Positions 19,417 through 26,744 of a DNA stretch of 64,000 nt are shown one piece after another. Position 1 is the stretch's first letter; every line of letters starts with the position of its first letter. This stretch comes from Pseudomonas canadensis (GTDB taxonomy: Bacteria > Pseudomonadota > Gammaproteobacteria > Pseudomonadales > Pseudomonadaceae). The DNA lies in the NCBI RefSeq assembly GCF_000503215.1, contig NZ_KI628540.1, positions 315,030-379,029 on the forward strand, read 5' to 3'. A model generated the notes under the pieces. The model was not told the DNA's origin. It saw only the letters and a program-made list of their open reading frames with translations, and did not search any database. A program made the translations under genes and the position numbers.

Positions 19417-21150
19417 TCAGGCGACAGGCACCAGCGCCAGGCCGCTTTCCCACGGATGCTGCGTGGCGCTGGGGTTGGCGGCTTCGCTGGGGTTCAGCGC
19501 ACGCACGCTGACCAGCCCCGGCGCTGCGTTGCTGCTGACGGTGACGGTCATGATGTAGCCCTGGGTGCCGCCGCTGTCGGTCTGCCCTGGAATCGCCGAG
19601 GCATCCGGCAGGAATTTCGTGACCTGAGCCGTGATCCCAGGGTTGGAAAACTGCACCCGCGCATCTGCCGCCGTGGTGCTTGGGTCAGCGCCTTGCACCA
19701 CCAGCACGAACTGGCCCGAGCTGCCGGGCGCAAAACTGGCCGGCAAGTCGCTGGGGGACTGACCGTAGAACAGGTCAATCGGCAGCAATTGCACAGGCCA
19801 GGGTTGCGCATCGGTGTTGTTGGCTGCCACGCAATCGCACTCTTGGGGCGTGGCGGTGAGTGGCGCCGGGGTTACGCTCAGGGCCACATTCAGCTCGTTG
19901 GCGATCACCCATACGTAGTCGATCGGCGTGCCGTTGATGGTGATGTCGTTGATCGAGAACCCCGCGCTTTGCGGCACTTCGAAGACGGCCTGCAGGATCT
20001 GGTCGGAGTTGTTCGGCCCGGTGCCGGCAGTGCCACGGGTGATGCGCCAGTAGCTGCTCACATCCTGGCCTTGCGGGCCTTTCCAGGTGCTGAAGGACTT
20101 CGGTTGTTGCAGGTACAGACCGATGGGGTTGGTCAAGGAAATCAGGGCTTTGACGGCTTCCTGGTTGGCGGAGAAACCGATATGCGGATCGGAGTTGCGG
20201 TAGTTCTGCCCGTATTGGGCGCAGCAGATCAGGTTCTGTTGGTTGCCGCTGCTTTTGATCGGCCGCAGGATGGTGGCCGCTGCCGCCAGGTAGATCTCGG
20301 CACTCAAGGTATTGGGGCCTGAGGTCAGGTGCATCGCGCCGCCTGACACACCCGGAATGCGCACGGTACCGCTGTTCCATTTGTTCACGGTGTCGTAGGC
20401 GGGCTGGCCGGTGGTGGGGTCAAGCACCGGATCACCGGCCTTGCCGGTCGGGCCGTTGGCGGTGTAGCGCAGGTACAGGTCTTCGATCTTCACCTGTGGG
20501 TCGACATAGGCTTTGTACAGCCCCAGCACGGCCTGCGGGTCGATGTTCCACATGGTCAGGAAGTACGCCGGGTTCTCGCTGGTGAACATGATGCTGCGCA
20601 TGTTGCCGTCGGGATCGCGGGTGATCGACCACTCGCAGTATTCATCCAGCCAGCCCCGTGGGCCCGAGGGTGAAAAGTCGGCGTAGGGGCCGTTCCAGTT
20701 GATGGACTTGCACAGCACGCTGGGGATCTGCAGTTGGGTCGCCTTGGGGTCCGGGTACAGCGAATAGAGGGTGTTGTTGAGGGTGATCTGGCCGTGGTCG
20801 GTCAACTGCATCACCTGGTCCAGGGTCATGGCCTTGCCGCCCAGTTGCGGGACCACGGCGGCGCCGTTGTTGTAGAAGAACGTCCACAGACGATTGGGGA
20901 AGGGCTGCCAGGTGATGGTCACTGGCGTCTGCGTGCCGTAGCCGCTTTCGATCGGGTTGTAGTAGCCCGAGCGCGGTGCGTCGTTGAGGTTGGACCAGGG
21001 GTTGCCGATCACCGACATCTGGGTCCAGCCGGTGACGTTGTTGTTCCAGTTGGTTTCGAAGGTGGGCAGTTGATTCTCCAGGCCCAGCTTGTTGTAGTCC
21101 TTGGGGGCTTGTTCGGCGGGGGAGGTGAATTGGGTGAAGGGCGTGCTCAT
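19417..21150 (-). CDS. Unknown protein coupled to tyrosinase
   Basis: 577 residues, starting MSTPFTQFTSPAEQ. The start is chosen because ggagaa precedes it and because it overlaps the tyrosinase stop in an ATGA tetranucleotide (21147-21150), a sign of coupled translation. I recognise no family. Notable segments are a Trp/Asn-rich N-terminal third, LICCAQYG near the middle, ECDCVAA near residue 400, and a C-terminal all-beta region (about 460-570, ending in VSVRALNPSEAA) that reads like an Ig-type domain. There is no signal peptide or membrane segment. Being made one-to-one with a tyrosinase suggests a partner or accessory subunit, perhaps like the caddie proteins of other bacterial tyrosinases, though no similarity to those was seen. 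Confidence 0.8.
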   Translation of the reverse strand: MSTPFTQFTSPAEQAPKDYNKLGLENQLPTFETNWNNNVTGWTQMSVIGNPWSNLNDAPRSGYYNPIESGYGTQTPVTITWQPFPNRLWTFFYNNGAAVVPQLGGKAMTLDQVMQLTDHGQITLNNTLYSLYPDPKATQLQIPSVLCKSINWNGPYADFSPSGPRGWLDEYCEWSITRDPDGNMRSIMFTSENPAYFLTMWNIDPQAVLGLYKAYVDPQVKIEDLYLRYTANGPTGKAGDPVLDPTTGQPAYDTVNKWNSGTVRIPGVSGGAMHLTSGPNTLSAEIYLAAAATILRPIKSSGNQQNLICCAQYGQNYRNSDPHIGFSANQEAVKALISLTNPIGLYLQQPKSFSTWKGPQGQDVSSYWRITRGTAGTGPNNSDQILQAVFEVPQSAGFSINDITINGTPIDYVWVIANELNVALSVTPAPLTATPQECDCVAANNTDAQPWPVQLLPIDLFYGQSPSDLPASFAPGSSGQFVLVVQGADPSTTAADARVQFSNPGITAQVTKFLPDASAIPGQTDSGGTQGYIMTVTVSSNAAPGLVSVRALNPSEAANPSATQHPWESGLALVPVA

Positions 21151-22934
21151 GTTGGTTCTCCAGCATTGGTGTTGGTGGAGCAGCAACCGGCGTCCGGAGC
21201 GGGGCCGGCAGAGGTTTGGCGTGGGTCGTCCCACACCAGTTGGGCGATAAAGCCAGGCAGGGGCGCGTACGCATCGGGCGTCAACACCTGGCCAGTATCG
21301 GGATGGGTCACGATCAGCGATAACTGCGCTGTATCGGTCGGTTTGAGGTTCAGCGCCTTGACGTTGCGCGCGGCGTTCAGGGCGCGGGAGACGCCTTGGG
21401 TGATGCAGCGTCCCTTGTCATCCACCAGGCCCATGCCGATGCGGCTGAAGCGCCCGACGTAATGCGGGTTGTCGGCATTCGCCTGTTGCGCCGTGGCGTC
21501 GGGTTGATTGAGGAAGACGTCGATCAGGTAGGTGTCGTGGGTGCAGCGCACATGGTCGAACACCACCCAGGGGCCGGTGATGGCAGCCGGTTTTTGATGG
21601 CAGCACGCAGCTTTCGCCGCGCCAAACTGCGGGGCCACCGGGGTGCCGTAGTCGTAGCCGATGTGCCGGCTGTCCTGGGCCATATCGCCGAGGGTGGTGT
21701 AGCGCCAAGCGTCGGCGCTGGTGAAGCTCACCTCGTCGGCCTGATGGCCAGCGAACGGCTGCAACAGGCACTGGGTGGTGTACTGCGCCGCCGGGTTGGC
21801 GCGGATCCAGACCTCCAGCATGCGGTCGATATTGGCGTGATAGGCGCAGAACACCGGGTCGAACGCGGTGTAGGCGTTGTCGGCCATGTCACCGCCGATC
21901 CAGCCGTGATAGTTGTCGTGGGGCTGCTCGTAAAGCCCGTCGAAATTCAGCGCGCGGTTGGGGTACAGGTCATTCGGTTGCGGCGGGTCGAAGCTGGTGA
22001 TGTTGGCCCAGGGGTAGCCCGGCACGCCTTGCGGCTGGCTGAACGTGGTGAAAGCCAGCGCATCGACCACCTGCTGCTGAAAGATCCGGCTCATGCCATA
22101 CAGTTGGGTGCGCTCGAAACGAAAGGCCTCGCCCTGGGTATAGAACAGCGGGTTGCGCTGCACATACAGGCAATCCACGTCGCCGACCGGAGCGGTGGCG
22201 CAAACCTTGGAACAGCCATCCTTGGCCGCCGCATACCGCAATGGGTTACGCCGCACTTCACCGGTGTGCGGGTGCACATAGGTTTCATCGAGGAACGCTT
22301 GGGGCAGGCCGGCCTGGGAGCTGCCGTCGATACTGGCGTCCACGGCCATCCAGTCCCAGTAAGGGATCGCGCAGTCGATCAACGCTTCCAGATATAGCAG
22401 GTAGGCGCGATGCCACAGGGCGAAGGCTTCCTGGTAATGCAGGCACCAGTTGGTATGGATGTAGGCGTAACGCTGCCAGGGCGAACCGCTGTCGGGGTCG
22501 CCGATATGCATCACGTCATCCAGCTTGGCGCGGTACAGGTTCAGTTCGTCGACGCTCAGCGAGCGGATGTCCTGGCGTACGCGCTTGACCGGGTGCGGCA
22601 ACGCCGGTGGTGGGATGCGTTCGGCCGGGTCGAAGGGCGAGATGCTGTCCAGCCGCCAACCCTGGTTGACCCACAGGCGGAAGGTTTCCAAGGCATCGAT
22701 CGGCCAGAATTGCTGCTGGTCGGTGGTCAGCGGCATGTTGCGCGACGCGAGGTGCTGGTAGATGGTCTGCGACCAGGTCTTGACCGACGCCGGGTCTTCC
22801 AGGAACACGTCGTAGGCATTCATGCAGCCGATCCAGGTGGCCGCAACGGCGGCGCGCTGGCTGACGGGTATCCAGTAGGGAGCGCTGAAAAGTCCTTGGA
22901 TATCAGCGGTCCATGTCGGTTTCGCGACTATCAT
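21147..22934 (-). CDS. Tyrosinase / polyphenol oxidase-family type 3 copper protein
   Basis: 595 residues. The CuA region has a His in VMHIG followed by CLHYQEAFALWHRAYLLYLE and IPYWDW. The CuB region has PHDNYHGWIGGDMADN then DPVFCAYHANIDRMLEVW. Together these supply the six histidines of a binuclear type 3 copper site that oxidises phenols or o-diphenols. An N-terminal extension of about 110 residues precedes the copper domain, and about 200 residues follow it. No signal peptide is visible. It is the first gene of a three-gene operon and is transcribed away from an Lrp/AsnC regulator across 146 bases, the likely control region. The substrate cannot be read from sequence. Confidence 0.9.
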   Translation of the reverse strand: MIVAKPTWTADIQGLFSAPYWIPVSQRAAVAATWIGCMNAYDVFLEDPASVKTWSQTIYQHLASRNMPLTTDQQQFWPIDALETFRLWVNQGWRLDSISPFDPAERIPPPALPHPVKRVRQDIRSLSVDELNLYRAKLDDVMHIGDPDSGSPWQRYAYIHTNWCLHYQEAFALWHRAYLLYLEALIDCAIPYWDWMAVDASIDGSSQAGLPQAFLDETYVHPHTGEVRRNPLRYAAAKDGCSKVCATAPVGDVDCLYVQRNPLFYTQGEAFRFERTQLYGMSRIFQQQVVDALAFTTFSQPQGVPGYPWANITSFDPPQPNDLYPNRALNFDGLYEQPHDNYHGWIGGDMADNAYTAFDPVFCAYHANIDRMLEVWIRANPAAQYTTQCLLQPFAGHQADEVSFTSADAWRYTTLGDMAQDSRHIGYDYGTPVAPQFGAAKAACCHQKPAAITGPWVVFDHVRCTHDTYLIDVFLNQPDATAQQANADNPHYVGRFSRIGMGLVDDKGRCITQGVSRALNAARNVKALNLKPTDTAQLSLIVTHPDTGQVLTPDAYAPLPGFIAQLVWDDPRQTSAGPAPDAGCCSTNTNAGEPT

Positions 22935-23080
22935 AAGATCCCTCTCATGCCGCCGTAAGGCCAGGTGTTGGCCGGGCTGCTAAGCTGAATCGATGTTAAC
23001 TAGCCACTGCGCAGGATTTGTGCAAATTGGCCCGTCATTGCGACGGATTCATTGCAATTTTCAAGGACGATTTGGAACCG
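22935..23080. promoter_or_regulatory. Divergent control region, tyrosinase operon / Lrp regulator
   Basis: 146 bases between divergent starts. Direct repeats TCATTGC at 23035-23041 and 23049-23055, 14 bases apart, and A/T-rich ttgtgcaaatt nearby could be Lrp contacts. This is weak evidence. Confidence 0.35.
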
Positions 23081-23557
23081 ATGACAGACGCCATGGATTT
23101 GAAAATCCTGGGCAAGTTGCAAAAGGATTGCGACCAGAGCCTGGAGTTGTTGAGTGACAGTGTGGGGCTATCGTCCACCAGTTGTTACCGGCGGATTCGC
23201 CGCATGGAGAGCGCGGGGATTATCAAGGCGAAAGTGGCGGTCTTGGATGAGCGAAAGTTGGGGATCCAGGTGACGGCGTTTTTTCTGATCAAGTTGGATA
23301 GGGATAGCAATGATATTGATCGCAGGATGCAGCACATACTTTCTGGTCATCCGGAGATTCAGGACTGCTACTTGATGACGGGGGAGTTTGATTTTGTGAT
23401 GGTGGCGAAGTTTCGGGATGCTGCGGAATATACCGAGTATATCTATCGGTTTTTGGAGATTTATCGGGATATTCCGATTCGGACTTATTCTTCTACGTTG
23501 GTGGTTCGGACGGTTAAAAAGTCTTATGAGTTGCCGTTGCAGGGGGTGGGGTTTTGA
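23081..23557 (+). CDS. Lrp/AsnC-family transcriptional regulator
   Basis: 158 residues from the ATG at 23081 (aaggacga upstream). An N-terminal winged helix (DLKILGKLQKDCDQSLELLSDSVGLSSTSCYRRIRRME) is followed by a RAM/AsnC effector domain with the GEFDFVMVAKFRDAAEY segment. It is divergent from the tyrosinase operon, which it probably controls in response to an amino acid or aromatic ligand. Codon use becomes less GC-biased toward its 3' end, just before the long repeat. Confidence 0.9.
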   Translation: MTDAMDLKILGKLQKDCDQSLELLSDSVGLSSTSCYRRIRRMESAGIIKAKVAVLDERKLGIQVTAFFLIKLDRDSNDIDRRMQHILSGHPEIQDCYLMTGEFDFVMVAKFRDAAEYTEYIYRFLEIYRDIPIRTYSSTLVVRTVKKSYELPLQGVGF

Positions 23558-23561
23558 TTGA

Positions 23562-24322
23562 GTACATATCCGTTATTTGAGTAACGGTCACTATTGGTTC
23601 CGCTCTTACAGCGGCTCACTTTTGAAAAGCGCAAAAGTAAGCAAAACGCTCTTGCCCCAACACTCGGCACCTCGCCTAGGCTCGGTGTGCCCTCACTCCG
23701 GCTTGAATCCGTGGGCCGCCGCGATGGGCCATCCTTGGCCCAGCGCGGCTAACCCGGCGTCCTGCCGGGTTACCCACGGATTCAAGCCTACGTTCGGCCA
23801 GCGTGTTTAACGGGGCGCCTAAGATCAAAATCAAGATCAAGAGCGACTCGCTTCGCATCGTGGATACGCGGTCCCTGTAGGAGCCGGCTTGCCGGCGAAA
23901 AGCGTGAGAACGCCGCGTTCATCCAGACACCCCACGTCATCGTTAACGACCATCGCCGGCAAGCCGGCTCCTACAGGACCGCGTTTGCTTTGGCCTTTGC
24001 TTCACACCACTCAAGCCGGCTGTCAGGCCGCTGTGCTTTTGCTTTTGATCTTGATCTTAGGCGCCCCGTTAAACACGCTGGCCGGAATTCGGCAGGGATT
24101 TGGGGGGTAAACCGGCAGGGATGCCGGTTTAGCCGCCCCGCGCCATGGATGGCGCGTGGCGGCGGCCCCCCAAATCACTGTCGGATTACGGGCACACCGA
24201 GCCTAGGCGAGGTGCCGAGTGTTGGGGCGAAGGCCTTTTGCTTACTTTTGGGCCTTTCCAAAAGTGAGCCGCTGTAAGAGCGGAACCCTAAGTAGCCGTT
24301 ACCTAAATAACGGATATGTACA
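23562..24322. repeat. Long composite repeat, copy 2 (complete)
   Basis: Complete element bounded by gtacatatccgtta and its inverted partner aacggatatgtac. Arms of about 110 bases end in an inverted segment cactcggcacctcgcctagg and partner. The core is the same and in the same orientation as copy 1, but the two distinguishable arm versions are on the opposite sides. It lies immediately after the lrp stop and before the phdA upstream region. No gene is called inside it. Confidence 0.88.
23877..23974. repeat. REPIN inside repeat copy 2
   Basis: Inverted REP pair (gtaggagccggcttgccggc and its complement) at the same place as in copy 1. Confidence 0.85.
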
Positions 24323-24352
24323 CCATAAAAAATGCCCCCCACCCAATCCAAA

Positions 24353-24376
24353 ATGAAGCTTTCATGACAAAAGTTC
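24353..24376. promoter_or_regulatory. Motif shared by phdA and pdtA upstream regions
   Basis: ATGAAG-CTTTCA-TGACAA-AAGTTC, 99 bases before the phdA ATG and 19/24 identical to 4975-4998. On the minus strand it contains TTGTCAT-GAAA-GCTTCAT, the 7-4-7 layout of a PhoB box. Confidence 0.5.
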
Positions 24377-24474
24377 GGTAGTCCCCGGCCACTCCCGTCT
24401 CCTCTGTGTAACGCGCTTGAGCCCACCAGAATGTTGGGCTTTTCAGCCGCAAGCAGGATGCCAGGAGTGGGGCG

Positions 24475-25077
24475 ATGGGAACTATGGAACGTTACTCGAA
24501 AGTGGGCATGCAGGAGCTCGACCAGCGCCTGTCAAAGATCGTCGAAGCGGCGCGCAAGAAGCCGGTGTCGGTCTATCGCTACGGCGCACCCTGGGTCTGG
24601 ATCGTCTCCCAGGAAGACTGGCAAGGCGCTCGCAAGGAAGTGTCCAGCTACATCCCGGCAGGCCACTCCCTGGTGCTGCTGCGCCCACAGATCGACGAAG
24701 TGCTCGACCAGCATCGCGACTGGCTCACCGCCGAACCCGCAATGTCGATCGCCCCGCACACCGTGCTGCAGATCCTCCTGCTGCAACTGCTGTACTCGGT
24801 GCCCAGCGAACAACAGCTGCACGAACAGCTGAACTACAACCTGTTGTTCCGCTGGTTCGTCGGCCTGGACCTCAACCAAAAGGTCTGGAGCATTCACGTA
24901 CTGACCCGCGACATCGCCACGCTGCTCAACAACCCGCGTGCGGTGCAACTCATCCAGAAAATCATCGGTGACGTGTTTTGTGGCGCCTTGCTGCACATGC
25001 CGGAGTTCTCGTTGAACTTCGCCCTGTTGCACACCTGGCTGGCACGCCACGGCAGCACTTCGATCACCAGCAATTGA
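24475..25077 (+). CDS. phdA: PhdA-like protein: Phd-type N-terminus joined to IS5-type transposase domain
   Basis: 200 residues. Residues 1-60 look like a Phd/YefM antitoxin N-terminus (SKVGMQELDQRLSKIVEAAR...PVSVYRYGAPWVWIVS). Residues about 85-165 match the N-terminal domain of IS5-type transposases (DUF772: LLLQLLYSVPSEQQLHEQ, then LNYNLLFRWFVGLDL). No DDE catalytic part is present, so it cannot be a working transposase. A homologue sits between the TPS genes in P. aeruginosa (prevent-host-death protein A, from memory). ATG 24475 has aggag 7 bases upstream; ATG 24484 is an alternative. It heads the transporter operon. Confidence 0.82.
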   Translation: MGTMERYSKVGMQELDQRLSKIVEAARKKPVSVYRYGAPWVWIVSQEDWQGARKEVSSYIPAGHSLVLLRPQIDEVLDQHRDWLTAEPAMSIAPHTVLQILLLQLLYSVPSEQQLHEQLNYNLLFRWFVGLDLNQKVWSIHVLTRDIATLLNNPRAVQLIQKIIGDVFCGALLHMPEFSLNFALLHTWLARHGSTSITSN

Positions 25078-25103
25078 GCCAGCCGCACGCCGGGCGTCCG
25101 GCG

Positions 25104-26720
25104 ATGGCGCACAAAATCAGACAGTCAGGGGGCGGTGTGGAGCATCTGTTCAAATTAACGTTGGCGCTGTGTTGCGTGACGCTGGGGAGCCTGGCGCAAC
25201 CGGTGTTGGCCGAGGAAGAAGAGGGCGCGCGCAAGGTCGACGTCAACGAGTACTTCGTGCGCGGCAATACGGTGCTGGATGCGGCGACGATCGAGGAGGC
25301 GGTGTATCCGTTCCTGGGGCCGCAGAAGACCTTGGGCGATATCGAAGGCGCGCGCGATGCGTTGCAGAAGATCTACCAGTCGCGTGGCTACCAGTCGGTG
25401 TTTGTCGAGTTGCCGGAGCAGAAGGTCGATGACGGTATCGTCTATCTGCAGGTCAGCGAGACCAAGGTCGGCCGGGTGCGTGTGGTCGGTGCCAAGCACT
25501 ATTCGCCAGTGGAAATCCGCGAGCAGGTGCCGGCCCTGGAGGAGGGCGCGGTGCCGGACTTCGCCACGGTGCAAACCCAGTTGGCGGGCCTCAATCGCGG
25601 CGCTGGGCGCCAGGTCACGCCGTTGGTACGCGAGGGTCAACGCCCCGGCACCATGGATGTGGATTTGCAGGTGGAGGACCAGAACCCCTGGCACGCCAGT
25701 ATCGGCCTGAACAACGACTACAGCGCCGACACCGAGAAACTGCGCTCGGTGGCGACCCTGGGGTACGACAACCTTTGGCAACTGGGCCACAGCATTTCCC
25801 TGACCTACTTCACCGCGCCCCAGGACACCGAGAATGCCAAGGTCTGGTCGGGCTCCTACAGCGCCCCGCTCAACGAGCGCTGGACCGTGCAGTTCTCGGG
25901 CTACCAGTCCGACAGCAACATCGCCACCATCGGCGGCAGCAACGTGCTGGGCAAAGGGCATTCCTACGGCGTGTCGGCCATCTACAACCTGCCGGCGGCG
26001 GGCAACTGGGCCAACTCGTTCTCGTTTGGCGTGGACTTCAAGGACTTCGACGAACAGATGAAGTTCGGTTCCAGCAGCGACCAGGTGCCCCTCAAATATG
26101 CGCCGTTCACCTTGGGCTACAACGGCTTTCGCTATACCGAACAATCGCAATTGGGCCTCGGCTTGAACCTGGTAGTGGGCACGCGCGCCTTCTTCGGCTA
26201 CGGCAGCGATGCCGAAGAGTTCGAATACAAACGCTACAAGGCCAGCGCCAGTTTTGCCGTGCTCAAGGGCGACCTGAATTACACCTACACCTTCGCCAAC
26301 GATTGGCAGTCGGCGACCAAGGGCGGCTTCCAGTTGGCGTCGGGGCCGCTGGTGTCCAACGAGCAGTATTCCGCCGGCGGTGCCACGTCGGTGCGCGGCT
26401 ACCTGGCGGCGGAGCGTACCGGGGATGAGGGGTACTTGCTCTCCCAGGAACTGCGCACGCCGTCCCTGGCCAAGTTCCTCGGCAGTTATGTGCAGGAGTG
26501 GCGCTTCTACGCGTTCGCCGAAGGCGCGCGCATGCGCCTGCACGATCCGCTGCCCGAGCAAGAAGACGAATACAGCCTGGCCAGTGTCGGCCTGGGCACC
26601 CGCGCCAGTTTGAGCAAATGGTTGTCCGGCAGCCTGGATTGGGGCTACCCGCTGCTTGATGGACCGAACACCCAGAAACAGGACTCGCGACTGCACTTCA
26701 GTGTGCAGGCGACTTTCTGA
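25104..26720 (+). CDS. pdtB: TpsB outer-membrane transporter, FhaC/ShlB family (PdtB-like)
   Basis: About 538 residues. The signal segment KLTLALCCVTLGSLAQPVLA is followed by a POTRA domain (about residues 50-125: VNEYFVRGNTVLDAATI through GIVYLQVSETKVGRVRV) and a 16-strand-type beta barrel. The conserved loop-6 motif VRGY (ATSVRGYLAAERT) is present and the protein ends in aromatic Phe. Such proteins recognise the TPS domain of their partner in the periplasm and export it. The partner is probably pdtA, although that gene lies 7.4 kb upstream. The start is uncertain: ATG 25104 has no clear ribosome site, whereas GTG 25137 has aggggg before it and would begin just ahead of the signal peptide. 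It is 26 bases after phdA. Confidence 0.92.
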   Translation: MAHKIRQSGGGVEHLFKLTLALCCVTLGSLAQPVLAEEEEGARKVDVNEYFVRGNTVLDAATIEEAVYPFLGPQKTLGDIEGARDALQKIYQSRGYQSVFVELPEQKVDDGIVYLQVSETKVGRVRVVGAKHYSPVEIREQVPALEEGAVPDFATVQTQLAGLNRGAGRQVTPLVREGQRPGTMDVDLQVEDQNPWHASIGLNNDYSADTEKLRSVATLGYDNLWQLGHSISLTYFTAPQDTENAKVWSGSYSAPLNERWTVQFSGYQSDSNIATIGGSNVLGKGHSYGVSAIYNLPAAGNWANSFSFGVDFKDFDEQMKFGSSSDQVPLKYAPFTLGYNGFRYTEQSQLGLGLNLVVGTRAFFGYGSDAEEFEYKRYKASASFAVLKGDLNYTYTFANDWQSATKGGFQLASGPLVSNEQYSAGGATSVRGYLAAERTGDEGYLLSQELRTPSLAKFLGSYVQEWRFYAFAEGARMRLHDPLPEQEDEYSLASVGLGTRASLSKWLSGSLDWGYPLLDGPNTQKQDSRLHFSVQATF

Positions 26721-26744
26721 CTTTTTCTTCCGGAGACTTCACCC

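Noticed and set aside
24417..24971. 184-codon frame overlapping phdA in another frame
   Set aside because: Proline/arginine-rich shadow; the phdA frame has domain matches and aggag.
24475..25077. phdA considered as a remnant insertion sequence
   Set aside because: It has a good start, an antitoxin-like N-terminus and conserved operon position, and no terminal inverted repeats or catalytic domain.
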